From contig JANQRB010000073.1 of the NCBI GenBank assembly GCA_028284775.1, forward strand, positions 52,558 through 116,557: 64,000 nt of DNA, in the 5' to 3' direction. Position 1 is the stretch's first letter, and every line of letters starts with the position of its first letter. The position numbers were made by a program, and so were the translations under genes. Positions 33,624-41,728 of this stretch are shown here, one piece after another. Source of the stretch: Candidatus Kapaibacterium sp. (GTDB lineage: Bacteria; Bacteroidota; Ignavibacteria; Kapaibacteriales; UBA7675). A model generated the notes under the pieces. It saw nothing but the letters and a program-made list of their open reading frames with translations, was not told the origin of the DNA and made no database searches.

Positions 33624-34538
33624 ATGCCGACAGCGATTTCGGGCGGTGGACGAATTGCTACCAATACCCCAGCTGAAAATGCCTTCAATGCTCTCTCGCG
33701 TGCGAACGATAATATCGCGCAGCGCCAACTACGCCTGGCAACGGGCAAGCGAATCAACTCGGCCGCCGATGATGTAGCCGGTTTCATTACATCAAAGGCC
33801 CTGTCTTCGCGTGTAGGATCTCTTCAGGGAGCCTTGAATGCAGTAGGTGATGCGAAGAACGTTGCCGCTATCGCCTTGGACGGTCTGGAGAATGTCAATT
33901 CACTACTAACGGAAATTAAGAACGCGGCCTCCAGTGCTGCATCAGGCGCATTGGGAACTGATGAGAAAGTGTCGCTGGCACAATCTGCCGCCCGTCTGGC
34001 TGACCAGATTCAGACGGTCGTCGATTCGACTGTCTTTGGTGGCGAGGAGTTAATCAACGGATCCTTCTCCGGTGATTTCGTCATCGGATTCTCTGCGACC
34101 AACTCGCTGCTGACCATTCAGGTGGATCTGACGACAGCCAACTCTTTCGCCGTCAACATCAACTCGTCGAGCAATACGAGCTTCGCCGGGGTGTCTGGAT
34201 TGGATCTGTCGGCGCTCAACTCGGTCTCGTCGAGCAGTCTTGGGATTTTCGGTGACAGTACGATTGCCGCCTCGCTGACAAGCTTTGCGACAGCACTTTC
34301 GAATGTCAATAAGTTCGCTTCCTTTATCGGCGGTATTGTCAACCGGCTTGATTCGCAGGAAACGGCGCTGCAATCGCAGATTACAAACTTTAATGCCGCG
34401 ATTTCGCGTATCGAAGATGCCGATGTTGCGCTTGAACAACTTGAACTTATCAAGTCGCAGTTCCTGCAGCAGACCTCGATTATTTCCCTGGCGCAGGCCA
34501 ACCAGAGTCCGAATACATTCCTCCAGCTACTGGGCTAA
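33624..34538 (+). CDS. fliC: Flagellin 2
   Basis: A 304-residue filament protein nearly identical to flagellin 1 in its terminal D0/D1 regions (TGKRINSAADDVAGF, SSAASGALGTDEKVSLAQ, QTVVDSTVFGGEELINGSF, RLDSQETALQSQ) and more different around residues 145-220. It begins with the same PTAISGGGRIATNTPAENAF type of N-terminus. GGAGG at 33614-33618 is the ribosome binding site. Two flagellins could make a mixed or segmented filament, or one could be expressed at a different stage. The upstream region is longer than that of flagellin 1 and has an extra inverted repeat, so regulation may differ. Confidence 0.95.
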   Translation: MPTAISGGGRIATNTPAENAFNALSRANDNIAQRQLRLATGKRINSAADDVAGFITSKALSSRVGSLQGALNAVGDAKNVAAIALDGLENVNSLLTEIKNAASSAASGALGTDEKVSLAQSAARLADQIQTVVDSTVFGGEELINGSFSGDFVIGFSATNSLLTIQVDLTTANSFAVNINSSSNTSFAGVSGLDLSALNSVSSSSLGIFGDSTIAASLTSFATALSNVNKFASFIGGIVNRLDSQETALQSQITNFNAAISRIEDADVALEQLELIKSQFLQQTSIISLAQANQSPNTFLQLLG

Positions 34539-34587
34539 GGTGAACGCGGATAAGGGCTTCCTGACTGTCAGGAGTGAATGATTTTCA

Positions 34588-34632
34588 ATCAGAGGGAAGG
34601 TGCGCAGATTCGAATGCCGCCTTCCTTCTGAT
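34588..34632 (+). terminator. Weak hairpin after flagellin 2
   Basis: ATCAGAGGGAAGG (34588-34600) pairs with CCTTCCTTCTGAT (34620-34632) with one G-T pair, leaving a 19-base loop. GTAAATA follows instead of a T run, so read-through into fliS is likely. It could also stabilise the flagellin mRNA. Confidence 0.45.
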
Positions 34633-34676
34633 GTAAATAGCGACAATCAATAGTTTTCATTCTTGACTGGAATACT

Positions 34677-35033
34677 ATGGCTTCAGCCCAACACCTTGCG
34701 GCGCGAAAAGCATATGGCGGTGGAACCGCAAAAGGAAAACTGGTCTCAGGATACCTGGAACAGGAAGTGTTACAATGGAGTCCTGAGAAACTGATCCTGA
34801 AAATGTATGACCTTTATATCGTGGCTTGTAAGAAGCGCGATATCGCCAAAATGAATCGCGTGCTGACGACACTGATGACTTCGCTTAATTTTGAATATCA
34901 AGATCAGGCGACCCGGTTATACCGCCTTTATGAGTATTGTCAGAAATGCGTCATCAGCAAAAAGTACGAAGAGTCGCTGCAAATCATAAGAGAGTTGCGT
35001 GATACCTGGGCTCAGGCTTTTGACCTAAAGTGA
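34677..35033 (+). CDS. fliS: FliS-like flagellin export chaperone
   Basis: A 118-residue helical protein that should bind the C-terminus of newly made flagellin and stop it polymerising before export. The family pattern is visible in LQWSPEKLILKMYDLYIVAC near residues 32-51, followed by long amphipathic helices (KMNRVLTTLMTSLNFEYQDQ). The N-terminal 30 residues are Gly- and Lys-rich and longer than in many FliS proteins. It sits between flagellin 2 and fliD, the usual fliS neighbours, with only 7 bases to fliD. Sequence likeness is moderate and context strengthens the call. Confidence 0.82.
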   Translation: MASAQHLAARKAYGGGTAKGKLVSGYLEQEVLQWSPEKLILKMYDLYIVACKKRDIAKMNRVLTTLMTSLNFEYQDQATRLYRLYEYCQKCVISKKYEESLQIIRELRDTWAQAFDLK

Positions 35034-35040
35034 GCGAGCT

Positions 35041-36483
35041 ATGTCCGATCTGCTAGGAACCGCACTGCGTGTCAACAATGGATTAGCCGATGGCGGCGAA
35101 ACACCGACAGATCTCCTGGTCGAGGCCTTTCGCCGTACGCAGCAGAAACCGATCGACGATCTAAACCTCCGTAAGAACAGTCTCGAAAGCAGGCAGGTAT
35201 TTTTCAATTCGCTGCGTTCGAGACTGGAGGCCTTGTCATCATCGATTGATGATTTTGCCGATAGCTCGGAAAGCATCGATAGCTTCCTTGCCAAAAAAGC
35301 GACATCGTCGGATAATTCCGTCGCGACAGTTGCCGCTGATGGTGATGCAGTCGTAAGCGTGACGACACTAAAGGTCAATCGTCTTGCGACGAATGATATA
35401 CTGGTTTCGGATCGTCTGAATGACGGCGATGCCAGTGGGTTCACTGCCGGGAGTAAATCTTTCGACCTGACGCTGGATGATGAAACTGTCACTATCGCGG
35501 TAGAATTCGACGGCACAGAAGATTTTGAGACTGCACTGGAGAAAATCGCTGATGCCGTCAACGCAAGCGAGGATATCAGTATTACGGCCGGTGTGCTGCG
35601 GGATACCGAATCGACGGTGCGGCTGACCCTGACTGCTCGTGACAGCGGCAGTGCAGAGCGGATTCAGTTCACCGATACCGACAGTGTTTTGGCGCAGTTG
35701 GGTATCGACGCTGCGCTGACCGCCGACCCCGCCAATCGAACGGCTTTCAGTGCGACTGACGCCGGCTTTCTGCTCACTGATTCGTCGGAGCTCGATGCCG
35801 AGTTTGAGGTGAATGGCGTCACGGTTACCCGTGGCAGCAATGAGGTGACAAACATTATCAATGGTCTGTCGTTCACCCTGCTTAAGGCTCAGGATAGTTC
35901 AGACGCCGCGTTAACCATCAGCAGCGACGTTAATCCGGACGGTGTCCGTTCCAATGTCAATCCGCTTCTGAACAACTTCAACGCCTTACTCGACACGCTC
36001 AATGGCTCGAACAGTCCATTGCGTAGTGACTTTGCCGTCGGTAACCTGCGGTCGAATCTGCGAGGCGTCGCAACGGATCAATTACTCGAAACGGGGACAT
36101 TTCGTTTCTTGTCGGACGTCGGAATCGGATTTGCCGCCGATGGTAAATTGAGTATCGACAAGCTTGACGCCTTGAAAGATGCTCTGGTCGAAGATCCGTC
36201 GGCTGTAGCGGATTTGTTTGCGGCCTTCTCGACACGTCTTGATTCCGCTTTGGATGGACTTCTGGGCGAAGAGGGGCTTATCGAAGCGCGCAAAGACTCG
36301 CTGTCGACGCAAATCAAAAACATCAGCCAACGTGTTGACACCCTTGAATCCAGGGTGGACGTGCAATCTGATTCGCTTCGCAAGCAATTTGAAGATTTGC
36401 AATTGCTCTTCGTGCAGGCTCAGCAACAGTTTTCCCTGATCTCGTCATTCAGCTCCAATCCTTTCAATAACGGCTCGTCCTAA
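35041..36483 (+). CDS. fliD: Flagellar hook-associated protein 2 (filament cap)
   Basis: A 480-residue cap protein that sits at the filament tip and helps flagellin subunits fold into place. The N-terminal FliD domain (about residues 1-120) shows TDLLVEAFRRTQQKPIDDL and the linker VNRLATNDILVSDRL. The C-terminal coiled-coil domain (about 270-470) has VNPLLNNFNALLDTLNGSNS, TFRFLSDVGIGFAADGKLSI and IKNISQRVDTLESRVDVQSD. Length fits the family. The gene begins 7 bases after fliS, so the two are co-transcribed. Confidence 0.92.
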   Translation: MSDLLGTALRVNNGLADGGETPTDLLVEAFRRTQQKPIDDLNLRKNSLESRQVFFNSLRSRLEALSSSIDDFADSSESIDSFLAKKATSSDNSVATVAADGDAVVSVTTLKVNRLATNDILVSDRLNDGDASGFTAGSKSFDLTLDDETVTIAVEFDGTEDFETALEKIADAVNASEDISITAGVLRDTESTVRLTLTARDSGSAERIQFTDTDSVLAQLGIDAALTADPANRTAFSATDAGFLLTDSSELDAEFEVNGVTVTRGSNEVTNIINGLSFTLLKAQDSSDAALTISSDVNPDGVRSNVNPLLNNFNALLDTLNGSNSPLRSDFAVGNLRSNLRGVATDQLLETGTFRFLSDVGIGFAADGKLSIDKLDALKDALVEDPSAVADLFAAFSTRLDSALDGLLGEEGLIEARKDSLSTQIKNISQRVDTLESRVDVQSDSLRKQFEDLQLLFVQAQQQFSLISSFSSNPFNNGSS

Positions 36484-36586
36484 CCTGGCCGCGCTGCAAT
36501 TGAAGCTTGCTGAATGGCCTTATGGTAAATGCCTCAAATTTTACATATAATTGCAGAATTACGTTGCACATTGAAGGAACTGCGTT

Positions 36587-37021
36587 ATGATTACTAACGT
36601 GCAAGGGATACCGCCGCTGGTGGTCACTGCCGTTGAATCCTCGCAGACCAATATCGGCGAGGAAACCAACGCTCCTTCTGATAATGTCTCTTTGCAGACG
36701 TCAGCTGCGCGCGCCGAAGAACAACGCGCGCGGGATAGCCAACAGGAATCGACGGCGGAAGCTGAAGGCACGTCGGATAGCGAAGCATTGGGAACAAGCG
36801 CCGATTTTACCGTTATTTCGAAGCGCCTGCAGGAAATGTTGAGTAACAACACTTCAGTGCAATTCAGTATTGATGACGTCACGAAAAAGATTGTCCTGAA
36901 AATACTCGACAGCGAGACGAATGAGGTGATCAGACAGATTCCGGCCGAAGAGTCGCTCAAAATCGCACAATTCATAACACGCAGCTTTGAACAGGGGCAG
37001 GTAACGGATGCCAAAATCTGA
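36587..37021 (+). CDS. flaG: FlaG-family flagellar protein
   Basis: A 144-residue protein with a low-complexity acidic N-terminal half (about residues 15-70, rich in Glu, Ser, Thr and Ala) and a conserved C-terminal FlaG domain: FSIDDVTKKIVLKILDSETN, then EVIRQIPAEESLKIAQFI. FlaG proteins influence filament length and occur beside fliD. GAAGGAA precedes the ATG. The end overlaps the next gene by 14 bases, implying translational coupling. Confidence 0.85.
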   Translation: MITNVQGIPPLVVTAVESSQTNIGEETNAPSDNVSLQTSAARAEEQRARDSQQESTAEAEGTSDSEALGTSADFTVISKRLQEMLSNNTSVQFSIDDVTKKIVLKILDSETNEVIRQIPAEESLKIAQFITRSFEQGQVTDAKI

Positions 37022-37367
37022 TGAAGATGCGGTTCTTGCCTTGTTTCAGGATGCGATTGCACTGACACGAAAAATTTTTTTACTTGTTAGCGAAAAAAGT
37101 GCTAAACAAATTGAAAAGATGACCGATCTCTATGAAGAGCGAGGTCACTTGCTTGACAAAATCGACTCTTGGCGCAATGCAAAGTCAGGCGTCGTTTGGT
37201 CGGAAGAATTTCAGCGCCAATGGCAGAAGTACGCGGATGCGCTGGCAAAGGAAGACAAAGTGATTCTGGAGCGATTTCCCGACCTGCAGAATAAAGTACA
37301 AGCTTGTTTACGTGATCTGCAAAAGCGAAAATATCTTTTGATTTATTCGAAGGAGCCCAACTTATGA
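37008..37367 (+). CDS. Small helical flagellar protein, FliT-like by position
   Basis: A 119-residue, largely alpha-helical, charged protein with heptad-like runs (RKIFLLVSEKSAKQIEKMTD and LQNKVQACLRDLQKRKYLLI). It overlaps flaG by 14 bases and the FlgM-like gene by 4 bases. Position and helical make-up fit FliT, the chaperone of FliD, or FlgN, the chaperone of the hook-filament junction proteins. No residue motif separates these. An AGGGGCAGG stretch upstream of the ATG serves as the ribosome binding site. The coding status is well supported; the role is inferred from neighbours. Confidence 0.75.
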   Translation: MPKSDEDAVLALFQDAIALTRKIFLLVSEKSAKQIEKMTDLYEERGHLLDKIDSWRNAKSGVVWSEEFQRQWQKYADALAKEDKVILERFPDLQNKVQACLRDLQKRKYLLIYSKEPNL

Positions 37368-37654
37368 CTATTAAGTCATTACCTCCCTTACAAGCTCCTC
37401 AACCTGGAAGCCCTGCAGCCTCTCGTGTTGATGAACGGCAGCCGGCATCGGAAACGCAAGTAAAAGAACGTAAAGATACGCTGGAGCTTTCTTCACAAGC
37501 GCAGGAAATTCTTGATACGCAACGTGAAGAGTCACTTCAACAAATTCAGGTACAAGTCAATAGCGGCTTTTTCAATCGGTCGGAAGTGATTCGTGAAACA
37601 GCGGTGAAAATCAACAATCAATTGTCAAGCGAAGTACGTAAGGCTACATCGTAA
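37364..37654 (+). CDS. flgM: FlgM-like anti-sigma-28 factor
   Basis: A 96-residue protein with a disordered Pro- and Ser-rich N-terminal half and a helical C-terminal half. KDTLELSSQAQEILDTQREE followed by IQVQVNSGFFNRSEVIRETA matches the FlgM pattern of a VELSSQA-type entry, helix, glycine and final helix that binds the flagellar sigma factor. FlgM holds sigma-28 inactive until the hook is finished and is then exported. Sigma-28-type promoters before both flagellins make an FlgM here sensible. It starts inside the stop of the preceding gene (ATGA overlap) and is followed by a strong terminator. Confidence 0.72.
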   Translation: MTIKSLPPLQAPQPGSPAASRVDERQPASETQVKERKDTLELSSQAQEILDTQREESLQQIQVQVNSGFFNRSEVIRETAVKINNQLSSEVRKATS

Positions 37655-37717
37655 TCTTCGAAATCTTGCGAAAACGAGCCTTTGTTTAGCAAATTATTAG
37701 TGCTGAAATTTCTGCTG

Positions 37718-37747
37718 AAAAGCCGGGAAATGACCCCGGCTTTTTTC
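37718..37747 (+). terminator. Intrinsic terminator closing the flagellar block
   Basis: AAAAGCCGGG (37718-37727) pairs with CCCGGCTTTT (37735-37744), and the T run continues to 37746. It lies 64 bases after the FlgM-like gene. Confidence 0.92.
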
Positions 37748-37922
37748 GTTTTGAAAATAAAATATGTTTCAAAATCATTATAGCTTTTATAGAAAAAAAT
37801 CTGTATACTTGCTCCGATAGCGGCTATGAACTGCCTGTTTATCCAATCTGACATCAATCGAGAACAAATAATCTTACGGCAAACGAACGATTCCTGGATA
37901 CTAACCAAGTGCAAGGTGTTGT

Positions 37923-38372
37923 ATGGCTCGGAGTTTAAACAAAGTGATTCTCATTGGTAATGTCGGGAAAGATCCTAACGTTCGTTACACCGCCAAAGGA
38001 GATCCGGTTGCGACTTTTCCTCTGGCAACTTCTGAAGTGTGGCGCGATAAAGATGGGCAATTGCAGGAACGCACTGATTGGCACAATATCGTTGCCTGGC
38101 GTAAGCTGGCCGAGATTATCCAGGAACTCGTGAAAAAGGGCTCTCGTTTGTTCGTCGAAGGCAGAATTCAAACCCGCTCTTTCGAAGATCGGGCTGGCGA
38201 AAAGCGCTATATCACTGAGATTGTTGCTGAAAACATGCTCATTCTGGATACACGCTCCAATAATCATCGTAATTCTTATGACAATGCGGTCAGCGGCAAC
38301 GAAGTCAATTCCTATTCCAACAATCAAACATCATCAGCCTCGGTAGATAAGGAAGATGATTTGCCGTTTTAA
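37923..38372 (+). CDS. ssb: Single-stranded DNA-binding protein
   Basis: A 149-residue protein that coats single-stranded DNA during replication, repair and recombination. The OB fold covers about residues 1-105 with LNKVILIGNVGKDPNVRYT, ATFPLATSEVW, RTDWHNIVAWRKLAEI and GSRLFVEGRIQTRSF. A flexible Asn- and Ser-rich linker precedes the acidic tip DDLPF, the partner-protein docking tail. The gene stands between two strong terminators (37718 and 38419), so it is transcribed alone. A TATACTTG box at 37804-37811 may be its -10 region, but no good upstream element was found. Confidence 0.96.
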   Translation: MARSLNKVILIGNVGKDPNVRYTAKGDPVATFPLATSEVWRDKDGQLQERTDWHNIVAWRKLAEIIQELVKKGSRLFVEGRIQTRSFEDRAGEKRYITEIVAENMLILDTRSNNHRNSYDNAVSGNEVNSYSNNQTSSASVDKEDDLPF

Positions 38373-38418
38373 TATTAGTCCGCATTATCATACTTTTGTA
38401 GTCGCATAGATTTCTATA

Positions 38419-38439
38419 AGCCCTCCGAGGGCTTTTTTT
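38419..38439 (+). terminator. Intrinsic terminator after ssb
   Basis: AGCCCT (38419-38424) pairs with AGGGCT (38428-38433) around a short loop, and seven T follow. It is about 45 bases past the ssb stop. Confidence 0.92.
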
Positions 38440-38475
38440 GTTGTCGGAACAATTGCCAAGAGTGAAGAAGCTCGA

Positions 38476-39423
38476 ATGCGCGACCAACGCTCGGTTGAGA
38501 TCAGAGTCGGGATTGTTTCCTTTGTTGCTATCGGACTGGCCATTGTAGGTTTCGCCCTTGGTACCGGCTGGGCAGTCCCCGGACAGACGAAACTTATATC
38601 AATTCGCTTTCCAAATTCGGGTGGGCTGCAGCCCGCCGACCCCGTTACGGTCAACGGCGTGCGGCGCGGCCAGATTGCCGATGTTCGCAATGACGGTGGC
38701 AGCGTTCTGGTACGCGCCCGACTCGATAATACGGACGATCTCAGCAGCGATGCCAGCGCAACCATCACCATGCTTGAAATTACCGGCGGCAAGAAAGTAG
38801 AAATTGTCCCGGGAATATCCGCCAAGGCTTTTGACCCATCGCATGAAATTTCAGGCACTACCGCTAAGGACGTTGCCGAGCTGGTGGCGCTCGCCGGTGA
38901 TTTGAGCGAAGACGCCGTCCGAATTATTCGAAATATCGATACCATGACCGCCGCGGCTAAGGATTTGCTTAGCGATGAAGAATTGCTCCTAAACGTTCGC
39001 CAGTCCGCCGCCCGGGCCAATAAGGTACTGGGTGACCTGGAGCAGGTGGTCTCCGACAACAAAGATGATGTGACCTTGACGCTGCAGAACGTGAAAGAAT
39101 TAACAACTGAATTGAAAGCTGCGGTAGAGCAAAATTCGCCCGCCGTGGATACACTCCTGCGAAAGCTTGATCGCGTGGTGGAAGACGCCGGTGCCATGAT
39201 CGCCAACGTTGACCAAACCGTTACACATTCGGATGAATTGATTGGTGATATCAAAGGCCTTGTGCACGATGTGAAATCAGGCAAGGGTCTTGCCTCGCGT
39301 TTGCTATATGACGAGCAGCTCGGCCTGCGTATGGATTCGACCCTGCAACAGTTGCGTCGATTTGTTGATAAGATTTACCGCCACGGACTCAATACCAATG
39401 TACGAATTGGCACACGCCCCTGA
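38476..39423 (+). CDS. MCE-domain lipid-transport protein (MlaD-like)
   Basis: A 315-residue protein anchored in the inner membrane by one segment near residues 14-32, with the rest in the periplasm. The MCE domain covers about 38-115 (KLISIRFPNSGGLQPADPVT, VNGVRRGQIADVR, ATITMLEITGGKKVEI). Residues 130-290 are a long helical, coiled-coil-like tail (VSDNKDDVTLTLQNVKELTT). MCE proteins form hexameric tunnels that work with an MlaE/MlaF-type ABC transporter to move lipids between the membranes. No permease or ATPase gene lies next to it here, so those partners must be elsewhere. It starts shortly after the ssb terminator and leads a co-directional gene run. Confidence 0.85.
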   Translation: MRDQRSVEIRVGIVSFVAIGLAIVGFALGTGWAVPGQTKLISIRFPNSGGLQPADPVTVNGVRRGQIADVRNDGGSVLVRARLDNTDDLSSDASATITMLEITGGKKVEIVPGISAKAFDPSHEISGTTAKDVAELVALAGDLSEDAVRIIRNIDTMTAAAKDLLSDEELLLNVRQSAARANKVLGDLEQVVSDNKDDVTLTLQNVKELTTELKAAVEQNSPAVDTLLRKLDRVVEDAGAMIANVDQTVTHSDELIGDIKGLVHDVKSGKGLASRLLYDEQLGLRMDSTLQQLRRFVDKIYRHGLNTNVRIGTRP

Positions 39424-39470
39424 GCGATAGCGCCAGCGAATTGTTTTCCGGCCATAAGAAGAGGTGAAGG

Positions 39471-40118
39471 ATGAAAGGAACTCCGATGAGCGAAGCAAGC
39501 TATGATTATGTCTGTTCATTGTTTTCCTCCGAAGATGAATTTCTCCGCAGGCTTAATGCGGAAGCCGAAGAAGCCGGAATTCCCCCGATTCATATTTCAA
39601 TCGAGCAGTTGGCTTTTCTTCAAGTGCTTTTGCGGTCAATCAATGCCCGCAATATTCTTGAAATTGGCTCGCTGGCCGGTTACTCGGCAATTGGGATGGC
39701 TCGTGCGCTGCCGGAGGACGGCAAAGTAATTTGCCTTGAAATAGAACCGCAATCGGTACAATTTATCCGCCGCAAAGCCGAAGAGGCCGGCATGAGTCAC
39801 AAAATCGACGTCCTGCAAGGCGATGCGGCCACGCTGCTGACGAACTATCAGCCGGCTTCAACATTCGACTTCATATTTATCGATGCAGATAAACCCAGAT
39901 ACAAGCAGTACATGGAACTAACGCTACCTCTTTTGCGTCAGGGCGGTATCATCGCAGGTGACAACGCGCTGGCGTGGGGAAAGATTGCCGATACCAACAC
40001 CGATGAGCCCGATGTTCAGGGAATGCAGGAGTTTAACAAGGCGCTCAGCGTCAGTGAGGAGCTGCAGGCCTGTATGGTGCCGGTGGGCGACGGTATGGCA
40101 ATGGGTGTTAAACTGTAA
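39471..40118 (+). CDS. SAM-dependent O-methyltransferase (COMT-like family 3)
   Basis: A 215-residue soluble enzyme transferring methyl from S-adenosylmethionine to a hydroxyl group, probably of a small catechol-like molecule. The SAM-binding motif ILEIGSLAGYSAIGMA is at residues 62-77, the acidic CLEIEP follows at 88-93, and the metal-binding FIFIDADK ends at 141, with DN at 164-165. AGGTGAAGG precedes the ATG at 39471. A second ATG five codons on is possible. The physiological acceptor cannot be read from sequence. It lies 47 bases after the MCE gene and 22 bases before the VWA-OmpA gene. Confidence 0.88.
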   Translation: MKGTPMSEASYDYVCSLFSSEDEFLRRLNAEAEEAGIPPIHISIEQLAFLQVLLRSINARNILEIGSLAGYSAIGMARALPEDGKVICLEIEPQSVQFIRRKAEEAGMSHKIDVLQGDAATLLTNYQPASTFDFIFIDADKPRYKQYMELTLPLLRQGGIIAGDNALAWGKIADTNTDEPDVQGMQEFNKALSVSEELQACMVPVGDGMAMGVKL

Positions 40119-40140
40119 TATGATTCGGGAGTAAGGCGGT

Positions 40141-41700
40141 ATGCAGACTTTCGGGCGCAAGACTGGGCTTGTGTTTATTCTGACCATTGTGTTGATCGGC
40201 TTGAACACCGGCTGTTTTTCGTCCCGCCGCAGTTCTGAGTTTGAGCTGAGCCGTGAAGACTATGCCGTGTCGGCGGAAGAAGACCAGCGTCCTACCATCT
40301 ATCTGACCGGCACCAAACCGATTGATTCCGTGGCCGGCACCGCATTGCGCAGCGACATCTGGAAACTGGACGCTACCCGCTATCCCGAAGAGATCCAGGC
40401 ATTTGTGCGGGTTTTCGATGAAGATGGAAACTTTGTCACAAATCTGGCTGCACCGCATTATCGCGGCCCAGGTGATTACCGTGCGGTATGGACCGACCTC
40501 GAAGAGCAACTGAAGCTGGTGGACGTGTTTCAGGAGCGGAGCGTCATTGATGAATTCACCGTTCGTGAATTCAGTGACGGTGACTCGATTCCGTATTCTA
40601 TTTCGCTGGTGCTGGATCACGGCGGCTCGATGGGAGGCGCGATCCAATCTCTCCAGGACGGCGCACGCATATTCGCGGAACTCAAGCGTTCCTATGACCG
40701 CATAACGCTCATCAAATTCAGTAACAAAGCTGAAGTTAGTGTTGCAATGACAAGTGACCTCGCAATTCTGCGCGCAGCATTGAGCGATGAAGGATTGCAG
40801 GGATACGGTCAATACACAGCGATCTACGATGCCGCTCTCAGCGGGATCGAAGCGCTTAAGGATGAAGCGCCGGGCAATCCACGGGTTCTCGTGCTTTTTA
40901 CGGACGGCGAAGATAATTTCTCGGAGCATGCCGCTGAAGATGTTTATCGCGTGGCGGTAGAAAACGATGTCAAGATATTTCCGATCGGCTTCGGCTATAC
41001 GAATGACGAAATTTTGTCGGCCCTCGCGGAAGAGACCGGCGGCAAGTTTTACAAAGCATATTCGCGGGGCGAACTCGCCGCAATCTTTCAGGATTTGTAT
41101 CTGAGCCTGCGTAACTATTATCTGGTGACGTACAAGCCACCTGAAGCGCCCCTGCTGCACGAAGTCGATATCAGCCTGCGCGTACCCAATAGCGGCGAGA
41201 CTATAAGTGCTTTTGGTGTTTATGATCAAACGATCTCTAAGCAGTTGGCGCTGGACTATCAGAAGCTCTGGCGAACAACCAGAGGCGACAGCAACTCGGA
41301 TAGCGGCGCGGGGCGCTGGCCGCCGGCCGGCGATACCTTTGACATCCGCAATTCGATTTTTTTTGATCGGGGTTCCGATACGCTGCGACCTCAATCATTT
41401 CCAATGTTGCTGGAAATCGTCGAAGCGCTGCAGAAACGAAAAAGAATCCGACTTGAAATTCAGGGGCACACCGACAATACTTGGTTGTCGGCGGTCAGCC
41501 TGGATGAAATCGAAGCTCTCAATCAGGATCTGTCGGAGCGGCGCGCCCGGGCAGTCGTGCGCTTTATGATCAGCGAGGGGATCGAGCCGAAGCGCCTTTC
41601 AGCTGTCGGCAAGGGAATGAATCGACCAATCGCAAAGAACGACAGCGAAGAAGGCCGCGCCGCCAATCGTCGGGTCCAGTTTATTGTCCTGCGCAGGTAA
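40141..41700 (+). CDS. VWA-domain and OmpA-domain lipoprotein
   Basis: A 519-residue envelope lipoprotein. The signal segment 9-24 ends at Cys25 (LNTGC), a slightly degenerate lipobox. A von Willebrand A domain covers about 150-330, with the metal site region LVLDHGGSMGGAI at 157-169, GQYTAIYDAAL around 223-233 and FTDGEDNF at 253-260. Residues 395-519 are an OmpA-type peptidoglycan-binding domain (FDRGSDTLRP, IQGHTDNTW, LSERRARAVVRFMI, NRRVQFIVLRR). The standard MIDAS motif DxSxS here reads DHGGS, so the first Ser is Gly161. This may weaken metal binding. The protein probably links the outer membrane to the cell wall and binds a partner. The purC frame start lies 28 bases downstream. Confidence 0.88.
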   Translation: MQTFGRKTGLVFILTIVLIGLNTGCFSSRRSSEFELSREDYAVSAEEDQRPTIYLTGTKPIDSVAGTALRSDIWKLDATRYPEEIQAFVRVFDEDGNFVTNLAAPHYRGPGDYRAVWTDLEEQLKLVDVFQERSVIDEFTVREFSDGDSIPYSISLVLDHGGSMGGAIQSLQDGARIFAELKRSYDRITLIKFSNKAEVSVAMTSDLAILRAALSDEGLQGYGQYTAIYDAALSGIEALKDEAPGNPRVLVLFTDGEDNFSEHAAEDVYRVAVENDVKIFPIGFGYTNDEILSALAEETGGKFYKAYSRGELAAIFQDLYLSLRNYYLVTYKPPEAPLLHEVDISLRVPNSGETISAFGVYDQTISKQLALDYQKLWRTTRGDSNSDSGAGRWPPAGDTFDIRNSIFFDRGSDTLRPQSFPMLLEIVEALQKRKRIRLEIQGHTDNTWLSAVSLDEIEALNQDLSERRARAVVRFMISEGIEPKRLSAVGKGMNRPIAKNDSEEGRAANRRVQFIVLRR

Positions 41701-41728
41701 TCGAGCTGAGTTTCCCGGTAAAAAGCTT

